Shown here in pieces: positions 24,860-34,056 of a stretch of DNA of 64,000 bases; positions within the stretch are counted from its first letter, which is position 1; the number at the start of each line of letters is the position of its first letter. The stretch is from Aliiglaciecola sp041538045 (GTDB taxonomy: Bacteria; Pseudomonadota; Gammaproteobacteria; Enterobacterales; Alteromonadaceae). Where the stretch lies: contig NZ_JBGOSE010000009.1 of the NCBI RefSeq assembly GCF_041538045.1, forward strand, positions 62,001-126,000, written 5' to 3'. The translations under genes and the position numbers were made by a program. The notes beneath the pieces were generated by a model. The model was not told the DNA's origin and did not search any database. It was given only the letters and a program-made list of their open reading frames with translations.

Positions 24860-27613
24860 TTGTTTAATTCGTTAAAAACTCAAATAACGATAGTGTTAAC
24901 TGCGCTTATTCTTTTTTTAAGCGCTCAATCGTATTTGTCGACAAAAAACCAAGAAACGTTTTTGGCGGGTATTACCTTATCTCAACAAACAATGGATAAG
25001 GTTGGGCTTGTGCAAGATCTTGAAAAAGACTTGCTCGATATTCAGCGATACGTACTAATTTTTAAACAAACCGCCAGTGACTCAGTTATTGAACGCTTTA
25101 ACTTAATTCAAGACAAAATTAATACCAATCTGTCATTGCTACATACCTCTGTAGAGTCTGATGAACAAGCCACGGTATATATCGATAGAATAACCAGAAT
25201 GCGCGCCCACCTGGATGAATATAGAAATAACTTTGAAAGCGTGATTCAAGGGCGAAGCCGCAGGGAGCGGTTATTTGAAGATAACATAGAAATCCAATTC
25301 GAAAAGAACCTTGCCAAATTAGAAGCGTACCAAAGTAATAAAAACCTATCAGAGGAAGAAAGCAGAGCGGTATTGGCAATTAGCTTGCTATTATCTGAAG
25401 CACATAGTCACTCTTTAGAATATTTGTTGACCCCAGATCCAAGTATAATTAATGAATTTGATAGCTTGCTATTACAGTCAAAAGAGATTTTGAATAACTC
25501 ACTTCAAGATACCCCGTCACTAATTATGATGGACACCAATTTAAGTAAGCTAAGTACCGATTTCAAACAACTCACACAGATTACTCGGGGCTATTTATTC
25601 TTAATCAACGTTGTAATGGCAGGGTCAGCAAACGAGTTTTTATATTTAACTAGAGAGCTGAATCAGCTCGTTACTGAAAACCAGCAACGGATAAACGCTG
25701 AAATTATCCAAAGTGGTAAAGATGCACAAAACCGCAATAGTCTATTCGCAGTCATTAGCGTTGCTCTAGCAGTCTTAACTGCATTGTTCTTTACGTATCG
25801 AGTAATGATGCCAATATCTGAAATGACTGAGTTATTCAAAACGTTAGCCAGCGGTAAAGGCATAAATAAAGCCATTAAGAAACGCAGAAATAACGAAATT
25901 GGAGAATTGGCTGTAGCGGCACAAGTGTTTCATGAGAAGAATAAACAGACCCAAGAACTTTTGGAACATTCCAAAAATCTGAATGCCCAGCAGGAAGTTT
26001 TGAACCAAGAATTGGCAATCTCTAAAAAGAAAGCGGAAGAAGCTTTAGCTACTAAGAGTATTTTTCTGGCCAATATGAGTCATGAAATCCGCACCCCAAT
26101 GAACGGCATTATCGGATTAGTTGATATCGTTTTAAAATCGAAACTCGATGACAAACAAAGAGCTAACTTAGAGAAGGTTACCTACTCAACCCATATTCTA
26201 CTGAATTTAATCAATGGTATTCTCGACTTTTCAAAAATAGAAGCTGGCAAACTTGATATAGAAAAAATCAAATTTTCTCCTCGCTCTATGTTCGAAAATT
26301 TATTGGCAAATATCTCGACCAAAGGAAACGAGAAAAACCTAAATATACAATTTATTGTCAACCCACTTTTACCTGTAGAGCTTATTGGTGATCCCATGAG
26401 GATAAATCAAATTCTACTTAATTTGTGTACCAATGCGGTTAAATTTACGCGTAATGGTTCTGTGTTTATTAATATCGACTTTACCCAATTAGATAACCAG
26501 GAAATCTGTTTAAAGATATCGGTGAAAGATACCGGTATAGGCATGGATGAGACTCAACTGACCAGTATTTTTAATCCATTTACCCAAGCAGATGAGTCTA
26601 CAAGCAGAAAGTTTGGTGGTACAGGCTTGGGCTTAACTATTGTTAAGCAACTGGTTGAATTAATGCACGGAAAAATATCCGTTGAGTCTAAAGTTAATAG
26701 TGGCAGTCATTTTCAAGTAGAGTTTGTTGTAGGTACTGGTAATTCTCATACCCGAATTATGGACTTAGGGTTTGACGTTAATATTGGACATGTTTCCATC
26801 AATGATTCGGGGTTAACTCCACTCACTTACCTAAACAGCTTAGATCAGGATTATATATCCTTAGAGTTAGCAGATTTAGATGACTTCGAGTTTCAAAATA
26901 ACGAAAAATCCCTGTTATTGTTGGATATTGATGATATTAAAACCCATAAAGCTTTAAACCAACACATTGCCACTGCAAAAGAAAAAGGAATGAATATTGG
27001 CTTAGTGACTAATACTCAACCTAGTACACTGCCTTCCTTATTACACAAAAAGTGGGATCTTCCCGTGCTTTCTCACCCCTTTACACCTAGGCAGTTTACC
27101 CTGTTTATGTTGCAGACTTTAGGGGTGGAATTACAATATAATCAGCAAGAGTTAGGTCAGATTGATACTGTTTCTGAACGTCTTAGTGGGCATGTTTTAT
27201 TAGTAGAAGATAACCATATTAACCAAATCGTGGCTTGCGAGATGTTAACCAACCTGGGCCTTACCTTTGACGTGGCTGAGGATGGGCATCAAGCCGTGAC
27301 AAAAATAGTCAACTCTCCTCAATACGACATTGTTCTGATGGACATCCAAATGCCTATTATGGATGGTTATGAAGCAACTAAGCAGCTCAGGAAGCAAGGT
27401 TTCAAAGATTTAGTTATATGTGGGTTATCTGCCAACGCAATGAATTCAGATTTTGAATTAGCCTATGCTGCTGGCATGAATGATTATATAACTAAACCCA
27501 TCAAGCCTCAGATGTTAAATCATGTACTAGGTAAATATCTTCCTTCAGAACCTAAAAACAGCTTAGTAAAAGGTGATTTCACACTTCAAATCGAAAATGA
27601 ATCAACTACCTAG
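24860..27613 (+). CDS. TorS-like hybrid sensor histidine kinase
   Basis: The 917-residue protein has one membrane helix at about 8-26, a long, mostly helical periplasmic region to about 290, a second helix at about 293-315 and a HAMP-like segment. HisKA follows with His408 (ANMSHEIRTPMNG), then the ATPase domain (ILLNLCTNAVKFT, DTGIGM, GGTGLGLTIVKQL). Residues about 630-763 look like a degenerate receiver, and about 777-893 form an intact receiver with Asp828 (IVLMDIQMP) and KPIKP. No HPt domain is fused. The start is a TTG with AAAGGAA upstream; later ATGs would delete the first helix. It is in an operon with the solute-binding protein. Confidence 0.88.
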   Translation: MFNSLKTQITIVLTALILFLSAQSYLSTKNQETFLAGITLSQQTMDKVGLVQDLEKDLLDIQRYVLIFKQTASDSVIERFNLIQDKINTNLSLLHTSVESDEQATVYIDRITRMRAHLDEYRNNFESVIQGRSRRERLFEDNIEIQFEKNLAKLEAYQSNKNLSEEESRAVLAISLLLSEAHSHSLEYLLTPDPSIINEFDSLLLQSKEILNNSLQDTPSLIMMDTNLSKLSTDFKQLTQITRGYLFLINVVMAGSANEFLYLTRELNQLVTENQQRINAEIIQSGKDAQNRNSLFAVISVALAVLTALFFTYRVMMPISEMTELFKTLASGKGINKAIKKRRNNEIGELAVAAQVFHEKNKQTQELLEHSKNLNAQQEVLNQELAISKKKAEEALATKSIFLANMSHEIRTPMNGIIGLVDIVLKSKLDDKQRANLEKVTYSTHILLNLINGILDFSKIEAGKLDIEKIKFSPRSMFENLLANISTKGNEKNLNIQFIVNPLLPVELIGDPMRINQILLNLCTNAVKFTRNGSVFINIDFTQLDNQEICLKISVKDTGIGMDETQLTSIFNPFTQADESTSRKFGGTGLGLTIVKQLVELMHGKISVESKVNSGSHFQVEFVVGTGNSHTRIMDLGFDVNIGHVSINDSGLTPLTYLNSLDQDYISLELADLDDFEFQNNEKSLLLLDIDDIKTHKALNQHIATAKEKGMNIGLVTNTQPSTLPSLLHKKWDLPVLSHPFTPRQFTLFMLQTLGVELQYNQQELGQIDTVSERLSGHVLLVEDNHINQIVACEMLTNLGLTFDVAEDGHQAVTKIVNSPQYDIVLMDIQMPIMDGYEATKQLRKQGFKDLVICGLSANAMNSDFELAYAAGMNDYITKPIKPQMLNHVLGKYLPSEPKNSLVKGDFTLQIENESTT

Positions 27614-27661
27614 TGTTTACTAAAGCTGTTTAGCTGCATAAGGGTAAACGCCTCTTGCTGG

Positions 27662-28912
27662 TTAGCTACCGCTTAAATTTGAGCGCACAGCTTCTTGCAC
27701 ACCACTAAATACACTGTCATCTGGATAACCGTCAGCTAACATATTTCGGGACAACTGGAATTGACGAATGCCTTTGCGTGTAGCGGGTCCCATAATCCCA
27801 TCGGCTTTTCCTACATCAAAGCCCAGATCGTTCAAGCCATCTTGCAATTCAACCATTTGACTAATGGGGTAATTGGGAAGATCAGGTAACGACTTCGCCC
27901 ACTCGGGTTTACCGATAATCCGATCCGCCAAATAACCAACTGCGAGAGCGTAAGACTCAGAGTTATTCCAACGCATAATCACATCAAAGTTTCGGTATAC
28001 CAAAAATGCAGGCCCTTTAGCGCCTGTGGGTAAAATTAATGAGGCATCAATTTCGCTTTTGGGAATTTTATCATCATTGACTTTGCGAATACCGAATTCA
28101 GACCATTGAGTTAACTGTTTACGGCTGTCTTTTCCAGAATGACTGTAATCAAAGTTGTCAGGTAAATTAACCTCTCTTCCCCAGATAAAGCCTTTTTCCC
28201 AACCTAACTTATTCAAAAAATTAGCCGCGGAAGACAAAGCATCAGGTTCACTATCCCATAAATCAACTAACCCATCATTGTCACCGTCTACAGCATAATT
28301 AATATAAGCAGACGGCATAAACTGCGTATGCCCCATTGCACCAGCCCAAGACCCTAGCATCTTATCTTTTTTCAGATTTTCGCGTTGCATCAGCTTCAGA
28401 GCGGTTAGTAACTCTTGGGTAAAGAATCGACTGCGACGTTCGTCACAAGCTAGGGTCGCTAAGGAGTCGATAATCGGCATTTTACCTTTATAACTGCCAA
28501 AGTTTGTTTCCAATCCCCAGAATGAAATTAAGTAGTGGGCTGGAACGCCATACTCTTTTGTTAGGTCGTTTAGTAAGTCTTTATGCTTACGTAACATTTC
28601 TCGACCTTTATCAATGCGCCACTGGGTTACACGTTTGTTTAAATAGGTGGGGAAAGTTTGCACAAACTCAGGTTGATTACGGTCGTATTCGAGCACTTTA
28701 TCAATCTGTTTCACATCATCTAAAGCATAAGAGATGACCGATTTATCAATACCTGCCGTTTCAGCTTTTTTCTGAATATTAGAGATGCAGCTAGCAAAAA
28801 CCTGTTCCCCAGATTCTGACGTTGTTTGCACAGGCACTTCTTGTGCCATCAAAGTAGCTGAAAACAGTAAATTGGCGGCAATCAAGGTGCTTTTGGTCTT
28901 AACAGAAATCAT
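27662..28912 (-). CDS. lytic murein transglycosylase (MltB family) with peptidoglycan-binding domain
   Basis: The 416-residue product has a signal peptide (cleavage near residue 23, MAQ) and no lipobox, so it is soluble in the periplasm. The catalytic glutamate is expected in YLISFWGLETNFGSYKG (about residue 131). GSWAGAMGHTQFMPSAY and VDLWDSEPDALSSAANFL are MltB-family marks. The C terminus is a PG_binding_1 repeat (QDGLNDLGFDVGKADGIMGPATRKGIRQFQ region). It cleaves glycan strands to anhydromuropeptides. It is convergent with the hybrid kinase gene and is monocistronic. Confidence 0.92.
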   Translation of the reverse strand: MISVKTKSTLIAANLLFSATLMAQEVPVQTTSESGEQVFASCISNIQKKAETAGIDKSVISYALDDVKQIDKVLEYDRNQPEFVQTFPTYLNKRVTQWRIDKGREMLRKHKDLLNDLTKEYGVPAHYLISFWGLETNFGSYKGKMPIIDSLATLACDERRSRFFTQELLTALKLMQRENLKKDKMLGSWAGAMGHTQFMPSAYINYAVDGDNDGLVDLWDSEPDALSSAANFLNKLGWEKGFIWGREVNLPDNFDYSHSGKDSRKQLTQWSEFGIRKVNDDKIPKSEIDASLILPTGAKGPAFLVYRNFDVIMRWNNSESYALAVGYLADRIIGKPEWAKSLPDLPNYPISQMVELQDGLNDLGFDVGKADGIMGPATRKGIRQFQLSRNMLADGYPDDSVFSGVQEAVRSNLSGS

Positions 28913-29005
28913 ATAATTCCTCGGCTAGAATAATTCTCATATTAGCTTAACTGGATAATGGCATTGGAAAAGCTTAGGTTCAATTTCCGCCCTGCCCCAT
29001 CACTA

Positions 29006-29779
29006 CTATTGTTCTTCGCGGGTAAAAACCCATTGTTTGTCATTACTTAAAGAAGCACTAAATTGATACCCAGCACCATCAAATTGTTTAACTTGTTCAG
29101 GCTTAGATAAACGCTTCTCAATAATATAGCGCGCCATTAACCCGCGCGCTTTTTTAGCAAAAAAACTGATGACTTTGTATTCACCGTTCTTTTTGTCCTT
29201 GAACACTGGGGTGATAACAGTCGCCTTTAGGTTTTTAACCTTGACCGACTTAAAGTACTCATTCGATGCTAAATTCACCAGCACGTCGTCACCTTGTTGC
29301 TGCAAGGAATCATTAATACCTTGGGTTATTTTATCACCCCAAAATTCGTACAGATTCTTACCGCGCTGATTATTCAATTTAGTCCCCATCTCTAACCGAT
29401 ACGGTTGCATTAGGTCTAAAGGTTTCAGCAATCCATACAAACCCGATAAAATACGCATATGTTGTTGTGCATATTCAAGATCCTCTTGACTAAATTGCTC
29501 GGCTTGAATACCTGAATAAACATCGCCGTTGAACGCTAAAATGGCTTGTTTGGCATTGTCAGAAGTAAAGGGTAAAGACCAACTACTGAACCGAGCAGCG
29601 TTTAGACCAGCTAATTTATCACTAATATGCATCAGACTAGATAATTGAGCAGGTGATAATTTGACACACTCTTTAATTAGCAGCTCAGAATCAGCCAAAT
29701 AATCAGGTTCGGAGAAAAGTGGTGTCGTGGGCGGTGTTTCATAGTCTAAATTCTTTGCAGGTGATACAACAACTAGCAT
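29006..29779 (-). CDS. yaaA: peroxide stress protein YaaA
   Basis: The 257-residue product begins MLVVVSPAKNLDYETP, contains FNGDVYSGIQAEQFSQEDLEYAQ and LRILSGLYGLLKPLDLMQPYRLEMGTKL-like sequence, and ends with KKARGLMARYII, all YaaA (UPF0246) marks. E. coli YaaA limits free iron and oxidative DNA damage under peroxide stress. The ATG at 29779 has AAAGGA upstream; a TTG lies just before it. It is divergent from tal across a 376-bp gap. Confidence 0.93.
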   Translation of the reverse strand: MLVVVSPAKNLDYETPPTTPLFSEPDYLADSELLIKECVKLSPAQLSSLMHISDKLAGLNAARFSSWSLPFTSDNAKQAILAFNGDVYSGIQAEQFSQEDLEYAQQHMRILSGLYGLLKPLDLMQPYRLEMGTKLNNQRGKNLYEFWGDKITQGINDSLQQQGDDVLVNLASNEYFKSVKVKNLKATVITPVFKDKKNGEYKVISFFAKKARGLMARYIIEKRLSKPEQVKQFDGAGYQFSASLSNDKQWVFTREEQ

Positions 29780-29944
29780 CAAATATCCTTTCGTAAATTA
29801 GTATTAATGACGGGGTATAAACTCGTCATCACTATACCATTAATTGTAAATACTAAACATTTGGACAGTTACATATTTAACAGTTCAATTTATATTTAAA
29901 TGGAATTAAAGCAGCAAAAAGTGACAAATAAATGCGACAATTTT

Positions 29945-29975
29945 GAGCAATTACTCACAATGCATATAATTGCTC
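29945..29975. repeat. large inverted repeat upstream of tal
   Basis: GAGCAATTA and TAATTGCTC flank 13 nt, and AATAAAT and ATTTATT pair outside them, giving a two-tier hairpin in the 376-bp yaaA-tal gap. It could be an operator or a leader structure. The rest of the gap is AT-rich, with no other clear feature. Confidence 0.4.
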
Positions 29976-30155
29976 ACTTTTATTTATTATAATAAGCCTA
30001 TTATTTTTAATAGTTCAGGGGTCGATAAAGTAGAAACCAAGCGTTAACAGTTATACCCTGTGGGACATTCCTAAGGTTTACTATTTTTATCAGGCAATCT
30101 CGACAAGTAATAACTATCGATGATTGTAAAATTAATTATTTCTAAAGAGGTTTTT

Positions 30156-31109
30156 ATGACAAATCAATTAGCAGCTTTGCGGGAAATCACCACAGTTGTG
30201 GCAGACACCGGTGACATCGAAGCCATTAAAAAGTATCAACCTGTTGATGCTACTACTAACCCATCTTTGTTACTTAAAGCTGCAGAGCTCCCACAATACC
30301 GCACATTGATTGAAGAGTCTGTTGCTTGGGCAAAAGAACAGTCTAATGATGAATTACAGCAAATCGAAGATGCTGGTGACATGTTAGCGGTTAAAATTGG
30401 TAAAGAAATTGTCAATATCGTACCTGGGCGTATTTCAACAGAAGTAGATGCTCGTCTATCTTTCGATACTCAGGGTAGCATTGCTAAAGCCAAAAAACTT
30501 ATCTCCTTATATGACCAAGCAGGTGTGAGTAAAGATAGAGTGTTAATTAAGCTAGCTTCCACTTGGGAAGGGATCCGAGCTGCTGAGATTCTGGAAAAAG
30601 AAGGAATTAACTGTAACTTAACTTTGTTGTTTAGTTTCGCTCAAGCCAGAGCCTGTGCCGAAGCTGGCGTATTCTTAATTTCTCCTTTTGTGGGCCGAAT
30701 TCTGGACTGGTATAAAGCTAATACCGGCAAAGACAGCTACCCAGCCGATGAAGATCCAGGTGTAGTGTCTGTGAGTAATATTTATCAATATTACAAAGAA
30801 CACGGCTACAAGACTGTTGTTATGGGCGCCAGTTTCCGTAATACCGGTGAAATCATTGAGTTAGCAGGCTGCGATAGATTAACCATCAGCCCAAATCTTT
30901 TAGAAGAGCTTTCACAAACCGAAGGTGGTTTGGACACTAAGTTAGTTGATAAAGGCGCAAGCAAAACTGCTGGCGAAAAGCTAACTGAAAGTCAATTTAG
31001 ATGGGAACATAACCAAGATGCGATGGCCACAGAAAAGCTTGCCGAAGGTATTCGCAACTTTGCCAAAGACCAAGACAAACTAGAAGTTATGTTGAAAGAC
31101 CTTTTGTAA
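30156..31109 (+). CDS. tal: transaldolase
   Basis: From the ATG at 30156 the protein is 317 residues, the same as E. coli TalB. The Schiff-base lysine is Lys132 (RVLIKLASTWEGI), the same number as in TalB, and the substrate motif DATTNPSLLL is at 31-40. It moves a dihydroxyacetone unit between pentose-phosphate sugars in the cytosol. AGAGG precedes the start; the frame extends upstream to 30120, but that is not family sequence. It is 118 nt upstream of pgi and, with xylA/xylB elsewhere in the window, completes the path from xylose to glycolysis. Confidence 0.96.
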   Translation: MTNQLAALREITTVVADTGDIEAIKKYQPVDATTNPSLLLKAAELPQYRTLIEESVAWAKEQSNDELQQIEDAGDMLAVKIGKEIVNIVPGRISTEVDARLSFDTQGSIAKAKKLISLYDQAGVSKDRVLIKLASTWEGIRAAEILEKEGINCNLTLLFSFAQARACAEAGVFLISPFVGRILDWYKANTGKDSYPADEDPGVVSVSNIYQYYKEHGYKTVVMGASFRNTGEIIELAGCDRLTISPNLLEELSQTEGGLDTKLVDKGASKTAGEKLTESQFRWEHNQDAMATEKLAEGIRNFAKDQDKLEVMLKDLL

Positions 31110-31227
31110 TTTGATTTAACCTGAACTTTAGAACACTTACATACTTAACAACGCGTATCTAATGGTTAATCTAAAAATTAGATAATACAGCAATCTTTAA
31201 TCGCCGATAAAAGAAGAGAATTGATAA

Positions 31228-32874
31228 ATGTCTTTAGTAAATCAAAGTGAACAATGGATAACCCTTGAGAACTTAGCAAAGGGTATCGCTGGTCAACATA
31301 TGCGCGATTGGTTTGACGCAGACAACACCAGAGCTTCCAGGTACTTTCTTGAAAGTTGCGGGATCAAGCTAGATTATTCCAAAAACTTAATAAACCAAGA
31401 AATACTGCAAGCACTGTATAGTTTGGCGGATAGTCAAAAAGTCGCCGAAAAGCGCGATGCTATGTTCGCAGGTAACATTGTTAATCACACCGAAAAAAGA
31501 GCAGTACTACATACTGCCTTGCGTAACTTTTCTGGTGAACCTGTATTGGTTGACGGCGAAGATGTCATGCCGGAGGTGTTAGCCACTCAAGATAAAATTA
31601 AAAACTTTGTTCATTCGATTCATTCCGGCGAGCACCTAGGTTATACCGGTAAAACAATTAAACACATTGTTGCTATCGGCATTGGTGGTTCATTTTTAGG
31701 TCCTAAAATCATGTCAGAGGCGTTAAAACCTTATTGGCATAAAGGCATTTCGGTCCACTATGTGGCCAATATAGATGGATGTCATATTCACGATGTGTTG
31801 GCTGAGCTTGACCATACTGATACCTTGATTGTGATGTCATCTAAGTCGTTTACTACTCAAGAAACACTGCAAAACACCCTGACAGCAAAACAATGGTTCC
31901 TTGACCAAGGTGGCAGTCAAAAAGATATTGCTAAGCACTTTGTAGCGGTTTCATCTAACGTCAAAGCAGCCGTTGAATTTGGTATGGATGAAAATAACAT
32001 CTTTCCTATGTGGGATTGGGTTGGTGGCCGCTATTCACTGTGGTCAGCTATAGGTTTACCTATTGCATTGACTATTGGATACCAACATTACCGTGAGTTA
32101 CTTGAGGGTGCTTATGAAATGGATTGCCACTTCAAAGAGGCACCAGCAGAGCAAAACCTTCCCATGTTATTAGGTCTTCTTGGGGTGTGGTACACCAACT
32201 TTCACGGTGCACAAAGCCATGTTCTGCTGCCTTACTATCATTATCTGCGGGGTTTTCCTGCCTATGTTCAACAATTGGACATGGAAAGTAATGGTAAGGG
32301 TGTAGCTGGCTTAAACGATAAAATCGACTATGCCACCGGGCCTGTTATTTGGGGCAGTGAGGGAACCAATGGTCAACACTCGTTCCATCAATTGATCCAT
32401 CAGGGAAAAGTACTTATTCCTGCTGATTTCATGTTCCCATTGAACGTCAACAATCAAGATAACACCCACCACGCAATGCTGGCCTCTAATTGTTTTGGTC
32501 AAACCCAAGCATTGATGCAAGGTAAAACCTATGAAGAGTGTTACGCCGATTTAGAAGGTGCCAATTTAGACGAAGAAACTCGCCAATCTTTGGCCACCCA
32601 TAAAACCATGCCCGGCAACAAGCCGAGTAATACCTTGTTATTTGATCAACTAGATCCTAAGACCTTAGGGGCATTAGTTTGCATGTATGAACACAAAGTG
32701 TTTGTACAAGGGGCTATTTGGGGGGTTAACTCGTTTGATCAATGGGGTGTTGAACTTGGAAAAGTATTAGGTAACCAAGTGTTAGATAAATTGGTGAATA
32801 GCGACGCTCAATTGGACTTTGACAGCTCAACCAATCATTTAATTTCTGCTTTTAGAGCGGCCAATAGTAAATAA
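31228..32874 (+). CDS. pgi: glucose-6-phosphate isomerase
   Basis: The 548-residue product matches E. coli Pgi (549). It has IGIGGSFLGPKIMSEAL, VMSSKSFTTQETL, VGGRYSLWSAIGLPIAL (family signature 1), WGSEGTNGQHSFHQLIHQG and NSFDQWGVELGKVLG (signature 2). It interconverts glucose 6-phosphate and fructose 6-phosphate. It lies after tal on the same strand and is closed by a hairpin terminator. Confidence 0.97.
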   Translation: MSLVNQSEQWITLENLAKGIAGQHMRDWFDADNTRASRYFLESCGIKLDYSKNLINQEILQALYSLADSQKVAEKRDAMFAGNIVNHTEKRAVLHTALRNFSGEPVLVDGEDVMPEVLATQDKIKNFVHSIHSGEHLGYTGKTIKHIVAIGIGGSFLGPKIMSEALKPYWHKGISVHYVANIDGCHIHDVLAELDHTDTLIVMSSKSFTTQETLQNTLTAKQWFLDQGGSQKDIAKHFVAVSSNVKAAVEFGMDENNIFPMWDWVGGRYSLWSAIGLPIALTIGYQHYRELLEGAYEMDCHFKEAPAEQNLPMLLGLLGVWYTNFHGAQSHVLLPYYHYLRGFPAYVQQLDMESNGKGVAGLNDKIDYATGPVIWGSEGTNGQHSFHQLIHQGKVLIPADFMFPLNVNNQDNTHHAMLASNCFGQTQALMQGKTYEECYADLEGANLDEETRQSLATHKTMPGNKPSNTLLFDQLDPKTLGALVCMYEHKVFVQGAIWGVNSFDQWGVELGKVLGNQVLDKLVNSDAQLDFDSSTNHLISAFRAANSK

Positions 32875-32894
32875 CTTCACCCTTCAATAAATTC

Positions 32895-32932
32895 GATTTG
32901 CTGCTTGTTAATCCAAGTAGCAAATCTTTTTC
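32895..32932 (+). terminator. intrinsic terminator after pgi
   Basis: GATTTGCTGCTTG and CAAGTAGCAAATC form a 13-bp stem with one G-U pair and a 6-nt loop, followed by TTTTTCTGTT. Confidence 0.8.
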
Positions 32933-33172
32933 TGTTCTTATACCCCACGGGTTTAAGATCTGTTTATATTCAGCTCAATTTGCTTGTTTAACCGTCTAAT
33001 TTCGGCTTTTTTGTCATCAAAATTTCATACTTTATTAACAAAAACTAAAACTAATAGTTTTATTTTGATAGCGCCTGTGATAAAAAAATACTCGGTCAGG
33101 AGAATCAAAGTAGGAAATGTTGATTGACTGGCTAGCCTTATTTGCGCCAAAAACAATAAATGGAGACGTAAA

Positions 33173-33343
33173 GTGGATACAAAAAAATTAATGTCAATGA
33201 TTGACACCGAATCCCGCCCATCTAAAACTAAAAGCAAAAAGCGTAAGTGGAGAGAAATAGAAGCGATTCAAGATCGCTACAAACTAAGAAAAGAGCTCGA
33301 AGATATGGACATGTCTTTAGAAGCCGAACTAGCTAACCTATAA
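33173..33343 (+). CDS. DUF3545 small basic protein
   Basis: A 56-residue frame beginning at GTG (33173), with GGAG 8 nt upstream, encodes a charged helical protein whose core is SKKRKWREIEAIQDRYKLRK followed by ELEDMDMSLEAEL. This is the pattern of DUF3545 proteins found in Alteromonadales and Vibrionales. It is rich in Lys/Arg in the middle and acidic at the end. Function is unknown. It is monocistronic with its own terminator. Confidence 0.8.
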   Translation: MDTKKLMSMIDTESRPSKTKSKKRKWREIEAIQDRYKLRKELEDMDMSLEAELANL

Positions 33344-33353
33344 TCGATAAATC

Positions 33354-33380
33354 AAAGCCTCACATTGTGGGGCTTTTTTT
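33354..33380 (+). terminator. intrinsic terminator after the DUF3545 gene
   Basis: AAAGCCTCAC and GTGGGGCTTT form a 10-bp stem with one G-U pair and loop ATT, followed by a T-run. It may also serve the convergent ung gene. Confidence 0.85.
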
Positions 33381-33393
33381 ATCTCTTAAAAAA

Positions 33394-34056
33394 CTAGTCA
33401 ATTTGCCAATTTATTGGTGATTGGCCTTGCTCTTTCAGCAGTTGATTGGCCTGAGAGAAGTGTTTGCATCCTAGGAATCCCCGGTGTGCTGACAAAGGTG
33501 ATGGGTGTGGTGCCTTGAGCACATGATGGCGATTTTGGTCAACTAACTGACCTTTCTTTTGGCTGTGGCTGCCCCACAGTAAAAAAACCAGACCATCACG
33601 GTGTTGGTTTAGTTCGCTAATCACTTTATCTGTGAATATTTCCCAACCAATTTTTGCATGGGAATTGGCTTTCCCCTGCTCCACCGTTAACACCGAATTA
33701 AGCAGTAACACACCTTGTTCTGCCCATTGTTGTAAACTGCCATGGGAGGGAATAACAAAACCTGGGATATCCTGGGCCAACTCTTTGTATATATTCCTTA
33801 AGGATGGTGGAATTTTAACCGCTGATTCCACCGAAAAACTTAAGCCATGTGCCTGATCAGGACCATGATAGGGGTCTTGCCCTAAAATAACGACTTTAAC
33901 ATCGGCAAAGGGAGTCATCTTGAATGCGTTAAAAACACTCTCAGTAGGCGGATAAATGACTTTACCCGCACCACGTTCGTTAGCTATATATTGTTCAATC
34001 TGTTGGAAATAAGGCTGTTTTTTATCAGCCTCAATAATCTTTTTCCAAGTCAGCAT
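33394..34056 (-). CDS. ung: uracil-DNA glycosylase
   Basis: The 220-residue product has the family-1 motifs VVILGQDPYHGP (catalytic Asp61) and HPSPLSAHRGFLGC (Leu intercalation loop and catalytic His), plus LLLNSVLTVE and FLLWGSHSQKK. It removes uracil from DNA in base excision repair. The first base of its start codon abuts the end of thrC with no gap, so it is probably read through from the threonine operon. Confidence 0.97.
   Translation of the reverse strand: MLTWKKIIEADKKQPYFQQIEQYIANERGAGKVIYPPTESVFNAFKMTPFADVKVVILGQDPYHGPDQAHGLSFSVESAVKIPPSLRNIYKELAQDIPGFVIPSHGSLQQWAEQGVLLLNSVLTVEQGKANSHAKIGWEIFTDKVISELNQHRDGLVFLLWGSHSQKKGQLVDQNRHHVLKAPHPSPLSAHRGFLGCKHFSQANQLLKEQGQSPINWQID

Noticed and set aside
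27614..27661. Possible terminator between the hybrid kinase and the transglycosylase
   Set aside because: GTTTAC and GTAAAC can pair, but the stem is short, the loop is large and there is no T-run.
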